Source of the DNA: Seleniivibrio sp.
Lineage (GTDB): Bacteria; Chrysiogenota; Deferribacteres; Deferribacterales; Geovibrionaceae
Reading direction: 5' to 3'
Length of the DNA stretch: 43,761 bases
NCBI RefSeq assembly: GCF_021209385.1
Contig: NZ_JAJOIL010000002.1
Coordinates: forward strand, 1-43,761
Both the position numbers and the translations under genes were made by a program. The notes below the pieces were generated by a model. That model saw only the letters and a program-made list of their open reading frames with translations, searched no databases and had not been told where the DNA came from. How positions within the stretch are numbered: position 1 is the stretch's first letter; every line of letters begins with the position of its first letter. Below are positions 1 to 8,627 of the stretch, in pieces.

Positions 1-152
1 TTTTGTTATCCATGATAGATAAAATCAATATTCACTATAGTATATATTCAAACGGTATTATGTAATTATAATATATAAAAGATTAATGGAGAGTTTAAAA
101 AGCGTTGAGAGGCTTTTATAAAGTAAAACATAGGCATGTTAAAACAATAATT

Positions 153-184
153 TTGCTGGAATATCCATAATAATGTTATATAAT
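153..184 (+). promoter_or_regulatory. Possible sigma-70 promoter of livK1
   Basis: The AT-rich leader holds TTGCTG (153-158) and overlapping -10-like boxes TTATAT (176-181) and TATAAT (179-184), just upstream of the first binding-protein gene. The spacing is 17 bases to the first box and 20 to the second, so only the first pairing is canonical. The rest of bases 1-152 is AT-rich and I see no gene in it. Confidence 0.3.
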
Positions 185-225
185 TAATCATAATAATCGG
201 GGACGATTATATGGAGGTTAATTAT

Positions 226-1413
226 ATGAGAAAAGCGATTACATCTGCTCTGTTTACCATGTTATTCGCTTTCGGTGCTATGTTCGCATACGCCGAGGAT
301 CTCAACCTTACTATCCCGCTGCCCCTCACGGGTACGCAGGCGAAGTTCGGTGACATCCAGAAAAGGTCTTATGAAATGGCCGCCGCCGAAATAAACGCGA
401 AAGGCGGTATCAAAGGTAAAACCCTGGTTCTGAAATTTGAGGATTCGGGTGCAAAGCCTGAGGTTGCCAGAGGTATCGTCGAAAAGCTCATCGACGTTCA
501 GAAGCAGCCAATAATTATCGGTGAATATACATCCGCATGTGCAAAAGCGGTCGCTGCAGTCAGCGAAGAACGCAAAACACCATATATGGTGGTTGTGTCC
601 GGTGCTGATGATATAACTCAGCAGAATTACAAATACGTTTTCAGACTAAACTCCCCCAACGCAAACTATGCCGACGGTCTTCTGGGATTTATGAAAGAGG
701 CTGTTAAACCCAAAACTATCGCCATCCTCCATGAGAGCTCCGATTTCGGTACATCCGGTGCGGACGAAATGGCAAAACACGCAGAAGCGCTTGGCATCAA
801 AGTGCTTCTGAAAGAGAAATATGAAAAGGGAGCAGTTGACTTCAAACCCATTCTGACAAAAGTGAAATCTCTCAGACCCGACGTGGTTTATATGGTTTCA
901 TATGTTATGGATGCGGCGCTTCTTATGAGGCAGATAAAAGAACTCAGACTTGACGCTAACCTCTTTGCAGGCGGCGCGGCAGGGTTTGCTATCCCTGAAT
1001 TTGTGGACAATGCAAAAGATGCTTCCGAATATGTAGTTACCTCAACTCTTTGGAGCCCGCAGGTCAAATACAAAGGTTCAAAAGAGTACGCCGAAAAGTA
1101 TAAAAAAATGTATGGCGACTATCCTTCATACCACGGTGCGGCTGCATACGGAGCGCTTTTCGTTGCGAAAGACGCTCTTGAGCGTGCGAAAACGTGGACG
1201 CCCAACGATATCCGCGACGCTCTGAAAGCAACAAAAATGCAGACTGCGTTCGGTAACGTTCAGTTCGTTGACAAGAACGGATATCAGAACCAGAACTTCA
1301 TCCCCACTTTGGCGCTTCAGGTCATCAAGGGTCAGCACGAAACTATCTGGCCGAAGAATATGGCAAGCGCAAAATATCTCTATCCCATGCCTAAGTGGAG
1401 ACAGAGGAAGTAA
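226..1413 (+). CDS. livK: Branched-chain amino-acid-type ABC transporter substrate-binding protein (LivK family)
   Basis: Periplasmic solute receptor that would deliver an amino acid or amide to the LivHMGF permease encoded downstream. The start is ATG 226, because GGAGG lies at 213-217 with 8-base spacing; a longer reading from 211 would bury the ribosome site. The 395-residue product opens with a signal peptide (MRKA, hydrophobic stretch, cleavage near AYA-ED at residue 23). A type I periplasmic binding fold (Peripla_BP_6) follows, seen in the opening 'IPLPLTGTQAKFGDIQ' and the 'GAAAYGALFVAKDALERA' stretch near the C terminus. A terminator follows directly, so this gene can be expressed in excess of the membrane genes, as is common for Liv receptors. 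The ligand cannot be read from sequence. It is only distantly similar to the second receptor at 39252. Confidence 0.93.
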   Translation: MRKAITSALFTMLFAFGAMFAYAEDLNLTIPLPLTGTQAKFGDIQKRSYEMAAAEINAKGGIKGKTLVLKFEDSGAKPEVARGIVEKLIDVQKQPIIIGEYTSACAKAVAAVSEERKTPYMVVVSGADDITQQNYKYVFRLNSPNANYADGLLGFMKEAVKPKTIAILHESSDFGTSGADEMAKHAEALGIKVLLKEKYEKGAVDFKPILTKVKSLRPDVVYMVSYVMDAALLMRQIKELRLDANLFAGGAAGFAIPEFVDNAKDASEYVVTSTLWSPQVKYKGSKEYAEKYKKMYGDYPSYHGAAAYGALFVAKDALERAKTWTPNDIRDALKATKMQTAFGNVQFVDKNGYQNQNFIPTLALQVIKGQHETIWPKNMASAKYLYPMPKWRQRK

Positions 1414-1424
1414 TCATTATACTG

Positions 1425-1457
1425 AGGCTCCCTTCGTCTTGCGGAGGGAGCTTTTTG
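1425..1457 (+). terminator. Rho-independent terminator after livK1
   Basis: GCTCCCT (1427-1433) pairs with AGGGAGC (1445-1451), extended by wobble pairs, and a T-rich tract follows. It lies 11 bases after the livK1 stop. It either ends the transcript or lets only part of transcription through to livH. Confidence 0.8.
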
Positions 1458-1481
1458 TTTATGCAATTTACTTTGATAATA

Positions 1482-1655
1482 AATGACACGACGTCATTTT
1501 GTTAAAAATAAAATAAGACACAGGAAGTGTCTCACGGAGAATGTTTTCAGCCGATTTATGGATGAAAACATGCGCAGTGTGAGCAAAGCGAAGTTTGACT
1601 GAGCTTTGCGTTAGTAACAAAATGACACGAGGTCATTTTGTTAAAAATATAATAA
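1482..1655. repeat. Pair of 35-bp direct repeats flanking a hairpin-rich spacer before livH1
   Basis: Two copies of a 35-bp unit, 1482-1516 and 1621-1655, match at 33 of 35 positions by eye. Each has its own small dyad, AAATGAC-N5-GTCATTT, and ends in an AT-rich run. Between them are further dyads: GACAC/GTGTC (about 1517-1531), ATGTTTTCA/TGAAAACAT (about 1541-1571), and GCAAAGC/GCTTTGC. The spacer holds no convincing gene; the long reading of livH through it is rejected. The second copy ends exactly at the livH ribosome site. Confidence 0.7.
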
Positions 1656-1666
1656 AGGAGCTTCTG

Positions 1667-2590
1667 GTGGTTCAACTTGAGGTCTTTCTACAAACAATGG
1701 TTTCGGGGCTTCTCCTTGGCGGACTGTATGCTCTTATAGGTCTCGGAATGACGCTCATCATGGGCGTTATGAAGATAATAAACCTTGCCCACGGCGAGCT
1801 GATGATGGTGGCGATGTACATCGCATACTGGCTTTTCACGCTTCTCGGTGTAGACCCGTATGTTGCTGTGTTCATAGCGTCGCCGGCTCTGTTCATTCTG
1901 GGCGTACTGATACAGAAATATCTGATAACTCCCGTCATAAAGGTGGAATCCATTCTGCCGGAGAATCAGGTAATTCTGACAGTGGGCATAGGCATGGTTC
2001 TGGCGAGCCTTGCTACCGTATTTTTCAAGTCCGATTACCGTTCAACTCCGGTGGAGTATGCATCGGTGACATGGTATCTGTCTGATTTCTGGCAGAGCAG
2101 CCCAATAGAACTTTCGATTTCGCTTCTGTGGGCGGTTTCGTTTATTTTCTCAATACTTATCACCCTTGCGCTGTGGTTTTTCCTCAGCCGCACGGACATT
2201 GGCAAGCAGATTCGAGCCACATCACAGGACAGCGACGCGGCGATTCTGATGGGGATAAACGTTAACAGAGTGAGGGCTTTCAGCTTCGGTCTCGGTTCCG
2301 CAATCGTTGCGGCGGCGGGCTGTCTGTTCATCCCGCTTTACTATCTGTACCCCGCATTGGGAGGACAGTTTACGCTTATTGCTTTCGTAATAACAATTCT
2401 CGGAGGTCTCGGCTCAAACATCGGCGCCATCATCGGCGGTCTGATACTGGGCGTTTTCGAGTCACTTACATCCACATACATAGGCATGGGCTGGGCGCCT
2501 GTGGGCAGGTTTGCGATATTCATCGCTGCGCTTGTCTTTCTTCCGGGCGGCATAGCATCACTCCTTAGAAGCCGGAGGTTAGGGAAATGA
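1667..2590 (+). CDS. livH: Liv-type ABC transporter permease LivH
   Basis: Inner-membrane permease of the importer, half of the LivH/LivM heterodimer. I place the start at GTG 1667 because AAGGAG at 1655-1660 sits six bases before it and the resulting 307 residues match the usual LivH length; upstream in-frame sequence is repeat DNA. Hydrophobic helices fill the protein, with the family landmarks 'GLLLGGLYALIGLGMTLIMGVMKIINLAHGE' near the N terminus (written in part) and 'GGLGSNIGAIIGG' near the C terminus. It overlaps livM by four bases (ATGA), which indicates translational coupling. Confidence 0.92.
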   Translation: MVQLEVFLQTMVSGLLLGGLYALIGLGMTLIMGVMKIINLAHGELMMVAMYIAYWLFTLLGVDPYVAVFIASPALFILGVLIQKYLITPVIKVESILPENQVILTVGIGMVLASLATVFFKSDYRSTPVEYASVTWYLSDFWQSSPIELSISLLWAVSFIFSILITLALWFFLSRTDIGKQIRATSQDSDAAILMGINVNRVRAFSFGLGSAIVAAAGCLFIPLYYLYPALGGQFTLIAFVITILGGLGSNIGAIIGGLILGVFESLTSTYIGMGWAPVGRFAIFIAALVFLPGGIASLLRSRRLGK

Positions 2591-3528
2591 AAAAATATTA
2601 TCCTTTCATAACTCTGGCATTGCTTCTGGTTCTGCCGATGCTGGGATTCAGCACCTATGTGATGCATATTTTCATACTGCTTCTCATGTGGGCGACAATA
2701 GGCATGGCCTGGAACCTGCTTTCCGGTTATTGCGGACAGGTTTCGTTCGGTCATGCGGCATTTTTCGGTATCGGAGCTTATACGGCGGGCATACTGTATA
2801 GCAAAGCAGGCGTTTCGCCTTGGTTCGGTCTGCCGCTGAGCGTATTTGTTGTGGGCGTGTTTGCCTTTATCATAGGTCTGATAGTGCTGAGGCTTCGCGG
2901 TCCTTTCTTTGCCCTTGCAACGCTGGCATCAGGTGAGGTGTTCAGAGTAAGTGCTGAGAATATGGAATGGCTCACCAGCGGAACTCTCGGAATCATGCTT
3001 CAGAAGAGGCTTTGGGTAAGCAAGGAACCGTATTATTACATCATCCTTGCCATCGCAGTTACAACTTTCATACTGATGAAATATCTGGTGGCTTCAAAGC
3101 TTGGTTACTTCTTCGTGGCGATACGCGAAGATCAGGACGCGGCGGAGTCAATGGGGATAAATACCACGCTTTACAAGACGATAGCGCTGGTTGTCAGCGG
3201 TATGATAACGGGTGTGGCTGGTGCTTTTTATATGAACTATATGGGTTACATAGACCCCCACATAGTCTTCGCTCTTCATGACGTATCTATTATCACTATC
3301 ATGATTGTTATGGTGGGCGGCGTGGCGACCCAGTGGGGACCATTCGTAGGTGCCGTGATAATGGTAATGCTGCAGGAGGCGGTACGTTCGATAGGCAGTC
3401 TGGGCGCTTTGCATCAGGCTATATTCGGACTTCTGCTGATCTTCATAATCATCTTCCTGCCCAATGGTATCGTTGGCGATTTCCGTAAGATCAAACGGTT
3501 CTTTGGTCTTGGGAGGGTGAGAGCATGA
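2587..3528 (+). CDS. livM: Liv-type ABC transporter permease LivM
   Basis: Second inner-membrane permease of the first Liv system, 313 residues. The early helices include 'WNLLSGYCGQVSFGHAAFFG', the LivM signature segment, and 'RLRGPFFALATLASGEV' precedes the cytoplasmic loop that contacts the ATPases. It begins inside the livH stop (ATGA overlap) and ends in another ATGA overlap with livG, so livH-livM-livG are tightly coupled. The length is normal for the family and I see no defect. Confidence 0.92.
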   Translation: MKKYYPFITLALLLVLPMLGFSTYVMHIFILLLMWATIGMAWNLLSGYCGQVSFGHAAFFGIGAYTAGILYSKAGVSPWFGLPLSVFVVGVFAFIIGLIVLRLRGPFFALATLASGEVFRVSAENMEWLTSGTLGIMLQKRLWVSKEPYYYIILAIAVTTFILMKYLVASKLGYFFVAIREDQDAAESMGINTTLYKTIALVVSGMITGVAGAFYMNYMGYIDPHIVFALHDVSIITIMIVMVGGVATQWGPFVGAVIMVMLQEAVRSIGSLGALHQAIFGLLLIFIIIFLPNGIVGDFRKIKRFFGLGRVRA

Positions 3529-4238
3529 GCATTTTACAGGTTAAGGAAGTGTCAAAGTTTTTCGGCGGTCTGGCGGCGGTTTCGGGTGTCAGCTTTGACG
3601 TGAACGAGAACGAGATACTGGGAATCATCGGACCCAACGGAGCGGGCAAGACCACCCTGTTCAACGTTATAAACGGTTTTTATAAGCCTTCTAAAGGCGA
3701 AATAATTCTTAACGGCAAATCCATAGGCGGCAAAAAGCCCCATGAGATATGCAAGGCGGGCATGGCGCGTACTTTCCAGATAGTGCGTCCGCTTCGCAGG
3801 CTGAGTGTTTTCGACAATGTTCTTGCGTCCGCATTTCTGCGTGCAAAGAGCAAGGCGGAAGCGGAGGAAATAGCTACGGAAGTTTTAAAGTTCACAGATC
3901 TTTACGAGGACAGAGACATCCTTTCCAAAGGTCTGCCGCTGGGTAAACGCAAACGTCTTGAGATAGCGCGGGCGCTCGCCACCAGACCGAAACTCCTGCT
4001 TCTGGATGAATCTTTCGCGGGACTTAACCCTGCGGAGCTTGACAAGTCCATTGAGATTATAAGGAACATAAAAAAGAGCGGCATCACGGTAATGATCATC
4101 GAACACCACATGAAGGTCATTATGTCCATATCCGACAGGATTGTGGTGCTGACATACGGACAGAAGATAGCCGAGGGAACGCCCGACGAAATAAGGCACA
4201 ACCAGCAGGTTATCGAAGCGTATCTGGGGGAGGCGTAA
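3525..4238 (+). CDS. livG: Liv-type ABC transporter ATP-binding protein LivG
   Basis: Cytoplasmic ATPase of the importer, 237 residues. Walker A is seen as GPNGAGKTT near residue 37, the Q-loop region as 'ARTFQIVRPL', Walker B as 'LLLLDESFAGL', and the H-switch as 'IIEHHMKVI'. The ABC signature is the relaxed 'LPLGKRKRLEIARAL' rather than LSGGQ, as is usual for LivG proteins. The Walker B stretch carries DES where most LivG proteins have DEP or DEV. GGAGG at 3512-3516 supports ATG 3525. It is followed after one base by livF. Confidence 0.92.
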   Translation: MSILQVKEVSKFFGGLAAVSGVSFDVNENEILGIIGPNGAGKTTLFNVINGFYKPSKGEIILNGKSIGGKKPHEICKAGMARTFQIVRPLRRLSVFDNVLASAFLRAKSKAEAEEIATEVLKFTDLYEDRDILSKGLPLGKRKRLEIARALATRPKLLLLDESFAGLNPAELDKSIEIIRNIKKSGITVMIIEHHMKVIMSISDRIVVLTYGQKIAEGTPDEIRHNQQVIEAYLGEA

Positions 4239-4239
4239 G

Positions 4240-4944
<705 letters not shown>

Positions 4945-4959
4945 GAGCGGAGGTGGAAT

Positions 4960-5604
4960 ATGTATGTTAAAGACTGGATGACTCACACGGTTCACACAGT
5001 TGATATAAAAGATGGTGTCGTGGCGGCAGTGAGACTTATGCATGCCATGGACATAAAACATGTCCCTGTAATGGATCACGGCAAAGTGATAGGTCTTGTT
5101 TCCGACAGGATGCTGAAAGAGTATCTCCCGTCCAAAGGTACCAGCCTTGACGTTTTTGAGCTGAATTATCTGCTTGAGAACACGAAGATATCCGAACTTC
5201 TGAAACACGAGGTTATTGTCTGTCCTCCTCAGCTTCCCATTGAGGAGGCGGCTATGGAGATGCTTGACAAAGGCATCGGGTGTCTGCCCGTTGTTCAGGA
5301 CGGGGTGCTTGTGGGCATCATATCCGACAAAGACATCTTTAAGGCTATGGTGGACATAACAGGTGGAAACAAGAGGGGATACAGGATAACGTTCGTTCTT
5401 GAAGACCGCTCCGGAAGTATCAAAGAGGCGGCAAATATAGTCAGGGCGCACGGGTTCGGTATCGAGAGCATACTCAGCGGACACGTCGCCACCGACGGTA
5501 TGAGAAAGGTAGTTATACGTTCCAGAGGAAAAGGGGACGGAGAGGCTATGTGCAAGGAAGTGATGGAGAAGTATCCCGACGCGGAGATATTATTTCGCGG
5601 ATGA
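4960..5604 (+). CDS. CBS-CBS-ACT domain protein, AcuB-like
   Basis: A 214-residue soluble protein with two CBS motifs (about residues 1-60 and 70-125) and a C-terminal ACT-like domain (about 138-205, 'RITFVLEDRSGSIKEAANIV'). The domain order and length match Bacillus AcuB. CBS pairs usually bind adenine nucleotides and ACT domains usually bind amino acids, so a sensor of energy state and amino-acid level is plausible; this is inference from the families. It is the last gene of the liv operon, 15 bases after livF with a strong GGAGGTGG site, which suggests it modulates transport or metabolism of the imported substrate. No catalytic domain is visible. Confidence 0.82.
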   Translation: MYVKDWMTHTVHTVDIKDGVVAAVRLMHAMDIKHVPVMDHGKVIGLVSDRMLKEYLPSKGTSLDVFELNYLLENTKISELLKHEVIVCPPQLPIEEAAMEMLDKGIGCLPVVQDGVLVGIISDKDIFKAMVDITGGNKRGYRITFVLEDRSGSIKEAANIVRAHGFGIESILSGHVATDGMRKVVIRSRGKGDGEAMCKEVMEKYPDAEILFRG

Positions 5605-5672
5605 TATTGGCTTTGTTAGATTTCTCCTAGGAATGCTCGTATCCTGCCGCCAAATTAATGTAGTGCAACTTA

Positions 5673-5735
5673 AAAGCCCCGCTTTTTTACTGTCCGAAAA
5701 ATGGGAGACAGTTCAATTTGCGGGGCTTTCTTATT
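5673..5735 (+). terminator. Terminator-like hairpin after the first liv operon
   Basis: AAAGCCCCGC (5673-5682) pairs with GCGGGGCTTT (5720-5729). The 37-base loop holds a second small dyad, ACTGTC/GACAGT. T-rich tracts on both sides allow action on either strand. The loop also resembles an IS3-family end when read on the minus strand. Confidence 0.6.
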
Positions 5736-5761
5736 GACTTTAATCTATAACCATGTATAAC
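5734..5761 (+). promoter_or_regulatory. Promoter of the cytosine methylase gene
   Basis: TTGACT (5734-5739) and TATAAC (5756-5761) are separated by 16 bases and form a good sigma-70 promoter. The predicted start of transcription (about 5768) lies downstream of the in-frame ATG at 5753. That ATG is therefore unlikely to be used, and the initiator is ATG 5780. Confidence 0.55.
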
Positions 5762-5779
5762 CTTGTGTATGGTGGTTAT

Positions 5780-7048
5780 ATGAAAGAATATTATACCCTT
5801 ACAGAAGTTGCTGATTTACTCGGTGTTTCAAAAGAAACATTAAGACGCTGGGATAATTCAAGAAAACTTGTTGCCGTTCGACATCCAATTAATAATTACA
5901 GAGTTTTTCATAAAAGTGAACTAAAAAAATTTGAACAATTGGGTTTTATGTTTAATGAAGCGGCAAATAATGAACGCGAACCTCTCAGAAAATATACATC
6001 CATAGAACTTTTTGCCGGAGCAGGGGGGCTGGCTTTAGGTCTGGAAAAAGCAGGACTTGAATGTGCCATGCTTAACGAGATAGATCATTGGGCATGTGAG
6101 ACATTGAAAAAAAACAGACCAAACTGGAATGTTATTGAAGATGATATTGCAAATTTAGATTTTATGCATTTTAAATCCAAAATAGATGTTGTTACTGGTG
6201 GATTTCCTTGCCAGGCTTTTAGCTATGCAGGGAAAAAACTCGGCTTAAATGACACCAGGGGGACGCTTTTTTATGAATTTGCCAGGGCAGTTAATGAAAT
6301 TCAACCTCCAATATTTATGGCTGAAAATGTTCGTGGACTTCTTACTCATGATGATGGTAAAACATTAAATGGTATTTTATCTGTATTTGAAGAGATAGGA
6401 TACAAAGTAATAGAGCCAAAAATCCTTAAAGCTATTTTTTACAAAGTACCACAAAAACGAGAGCGTTTAATCATTGTTGGTGTTAGAAAAGATATAAATG
6501 TTCCGTTTTATTTTCCTAACCCTCATTCTGAATTGTATACTCTTAAAGATGCTTTATTAGCTGGCAGATTATACGATACGGAAGTCCCAAAATCAGATGG
6601 AATGAAATATCCTTTAAAGAAACTTAACATAATGGAACATGTGCCGGAAGGCGGATATTGGAGAGATTTACCTATTGAACTTCAAAAAGAATATATGATG
6701 AAAAGTTATTATCTTGGAGGCGGTAAAACAGGAATGGCTCGTCGAATGTCATGGGACGAACCTTGTTTAACTCTCACATGTAGCCCATGTCAAAAACAAA
6801 CAGAACGTTGCCACCCATCAGAAACTCGCCCTTTCACAGTGAGAGAGTATGCCAGGATACAGACATTTCCTGATGATTGGACGTTTGCTGGTTCATTGGC
6901 TCAACAATATAAGCAAATAGGCAATGCTGTACCTGTTAATATGGCAAAAGAACTTGGGTATTCTATTATTGATTTTTTAAACAGATACTCAGCTATTTCC
7001 AATATGAATCATTTAGATTCTGTGCAATCTCTGACGCAAGTTTATTGA
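5780..7048 (+). CDS. C5-cytosine DNA methyltransferase with N-terminal HTH (Eco47II/Sau96I-like modification enzyme)
   Basis: Transfers a methyl group from SAM to cytosine in a specific DNA site, protecting the host from the neighbouring nuclease. From ATG 5780 (GGTGG at 5771-5775) it has 422 residues. Residues 1-55 form a MerR/excisionase-type helix-turn-helix ('YTLTEVADLLGVSKETLRRW'). The catalytic part shows motif I FAGAGG (78-83), motif IV with the PCQ loop and catalytic C144, motif VI ENV (182-184), motif VIII QKRERL (225-230), a target-recognition part with a Cys pair, and motif X 'QIGNAVPVNMAKELG'. The gene is clearly more AT-rich than its surroundings, which suggests horizontal transfer. 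Its 3' end overlaps the nuclease gene by 56 bases, tail to tail. The HTH may repress its own promoter, as in other C5 methylases with such an extension; this is inference. Confidence 0.9.
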   Translation: MKEYYTLTEVADLLGVSKETLRRWDNSRKLVAVRHPINNYRVFHKSELKKFEQLGFMFNEAANNEREPLRKYTSIELFAGAGGLALGLEKAGLECAMLNEIDHWACETLKKNRPNWNVIEDDIANLDFMHFKSKIDVVTGGFPCQAFSYAGKKLGLNDTRGTLFYEFARAVNEIQPPIFMAENVRGLLTHDDGKTLNGILSVFEEIGYKVIEPKILKAIFYKVPQKRERLIIVGVRKDINVPFYFPNPHSELYTLKDALLAGRLYDTEVPKSDGMKYPLKKLNIMEHVPEGGYWRDLPIELQKEYMMKSYYLGGGKTGMARRMSWDEPCLTLTCSPCQKQTERCHPSETRPFTVREYARIQTFPDDWTFAGSLAQQYKQIGNAVPVNMAKELGYSIIDFLNRYSAISNMNHLDSVQSLTQVY

Positions 7049-7715
7049 CAGCTTCTTCAAGTGCTATTGTTCCGTTTGTTTCACACGCAATTTCGCCGAA
7101 TGCCGTTATGAGGTCATAATAGAAGTTTTGAAACCCTGTCAGGCGATACCAGAAATCCTGTCCTATATGGATATTATAGTCTATGGAAACTTTTTTATAA
7201 TGGGCATTAAGTTGTTTCATCTTTCCATATGTTATACCAACGACCATGTCTCCTGGTAGTATTTGCAAATTATTAGTTCTAGCCCTGTTTTGCAAACTTT
7301 TAAAGTGTTGTTTAATCGGTTCCACATCTCCTTTATTAATGGTATCCGGTCCGGCTTTTAATTGACAATACTTTTTGCGTTTGTCGATTTGGTCGACAAA
7401 TTCTATGTCTATACCATCTATTGCGCTTCCATAACCATCAAGTACCTCGGCACAGAATTTATTCTGAATATTAGTGCCGAAAGATGTCGTAAAAGATGTT
7501 CCCAGTATTCTGGGGTACAAAAGAGCTTTGGCAATACTTTCTGGTGATTCATTTCCAGTTAGAAAATTTGCAAGATATCTGTATGTAAAAGGATTTATAT
7601 TTAATTCAGGTAAATTGGCAGCCTTTTTAAGATTTGATAAATGATTTTCAGCTATGTATTTCCTAAAGAAGCTCTTTGCTTTATCTAAAAGACCCACGAC
7701 CGTATTATTGTCCAT
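6993..7715 (-). CDS. Type II restriction endonuclease, Eco47II/Sau96I-like family
   Basis: A 240-residue protein with a PD-(D/E)xK-like core: D103/E105 in 'GIDIEF', then 'YCQLKAGPDTINKGD' with Q118 and K120. I recognise that segment from the Eco47II-type endonuclease family (RE_Eco47II), whose characterised members cut GGWCC or GGNCC. The specificity here is inferred, not read. The start is ATG 7715 with AAGGTGA upstream on the minus strand. It converges on the methylase with a 56-base overlap at the stop codons, and both share an AT-rich composition unlike the flanks. Length and core motifs look complete, so the system may be active. Confidence 0.8.
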   Translation of the reverse strand: MDNNTVVGLLDKAKSFFRKYIAENHLSNLKKAANLPELNINPFTYRYLANFLTGNESPESIAKALLYPRILGTSFTTSFGTNIQNKFCAEVLDGYGSAIDGIDIEFVDQIDKRKKYCQLKAGPDTINKGDVEPIKQHFKSLQNRARTNNLQILPGDMVVGITYGKMKQLNAHYKKVSIDYNIHIGQDFWYRLTGFQNFYYDLITAFGEIACETNGTIALEEAVNKLASEIAQNLNDSYWK

Positions 7716-7743
7716 ACTTCACCTTTCTGTTTTCATATTAACA

Positions 7744-7778
7744 AGAAAAAAGCATAAGTGTAAATTTATTTATGCTTT
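7744..7778 (-). terminator. AT-rich terminator of the araC-MFS-pirin operon
   Basis: On the minus strand AAGCATAA pairs with TTATGCTT across a 12-base AT loop, and a T-run follows. The hairpin begins within the last codons of the pirin gene and separates it from the restriction gene, which starts at 7715 on the same strand. Confidence 0.55.
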
Positions 7779-8602
7779 ATAAAAGTGCCTCTTTCGATCT
7801 CGTCAAACGCGAGCCTCAATTCGTCCTGCGTGTTCATGACAATAGGTCCGCCCCACGCAACAGGTTCTTTCAGCGGTTTTCCGGCTATAAGAATGAAGCG
7901 TCCGCCTTTTTCCGAATGTGCAGTGAAGGTGTCTCCTTCCGTAAAGAGAATCGCCTGTTTTGCCTTCTCTTCTTTGCTTTCGCCGAAGGAACATTCGCCT
8001 GAGATTGTATAGACAAAAAGATTGTCGTCAGAGTTGGTTGCCATTTCCCATTTCTGTCCCGCCTTAACGGTTACGTCGAGAAACGTCACGGGGATATGTT
8101 CACCTCTGATACCGCCTTTCTGTCCGTCATATTCGCCAGTTACTATGGCGACCGATGCCTTATCGCTTTCAACTTTCGTAACAAGGTCGGGTGTTATGTC
8201 ACGATAGGCAGGTTCAGTCATTTTCTTTTCGGCTGCAAGGTTTACCCAGAGCTGAAGACCCAACATTCTGGGCGAAGGCTTCGGCATCTCCTGATGCAGT
8301 ATACCGCTGCCCGCTGTCATCCACTGGCAGGAACCGGATGTTATAACGCCTTTGTTGCCAATGCTGTCCTGATGTTCTATTTTTCCCTCGATAAGGTATG
8401 TAACAGTTTCTATGCCTCTGTGGGGGTGCATCGGGAATCCTTTAACATAGTCGTCGGGGTTCACCGAATCGAATGCATCCAGAAGCAGGAACGGATCGAA
8501 ATCAACAACGTTTGATCTGCTTAAAACGCGTACCAGATGCACACCTGCGCCGTCCACAGCGGGTCTTCCGGTCACTATAGATTTTACCTGTCTGACTTTC
8601 AT
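7766..8602 (-). CDS. Pirin family protein (bicupin)
   Basis: A 278-residue cytoplasmic double-cupin protein. The N-terminal cupin carries the expected metal ligands H59 and H61 (in 'FPMHPHRGIETVTY'), H103 and E105 (in 'SGILHQE'), equivalent to the iron site of human pirin and E. coli YhhW. Some pirins act as quercetin dioxygenases and others as redox-sensing regulators; which applies is not visible. AGGAGG precedes ATG 8602. The MFS gene ends 25 bases upstream on the same strand, so the order is araC-MFS-pirin in one likely transcript, pointing to a role in handling an aromatic or electrophilic compound (inference). Confidence 0.9.
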   Translation of the reverse strand: MKVRQVKSIVTGRPAVDGAGVHLVRVLSRSNVVDFDPFLLLDAFDSVNPDDYVKGFPMHPHRGIETVTYLIEGKIEHQDSIGNKGVITSGSCQWMTAGSGILHQEMPKPSPRMLGLQLWVNLAAEKKMTEPAYRDITPDLVTKVESDKASVAIVTGEYDGQKGGIRGEHIPVTFLDVTVKAGQKWEMATNSDDNLFVYTISGECSFGESKEEKAKQAILFTEGDTFTAHSEKGGRFILIAGKPLKEPVAWGGPIVMNTQDELRLAFDEIERGTFIKHK

Positions 8603-8627
8603 GCCGTCCTCCTATAATAAAATAGTA

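Noticed and set aside
1482-1655. CRISPR array
   Set aside because: There are only two repeat copies, the spacer is over 100 bases and structured, and no cas genes are present.
1595-1666. N-terminal extension of livH1
   Set aside because: It is repeat DNA; the AAGGAG site and family length favour GTG 1667.
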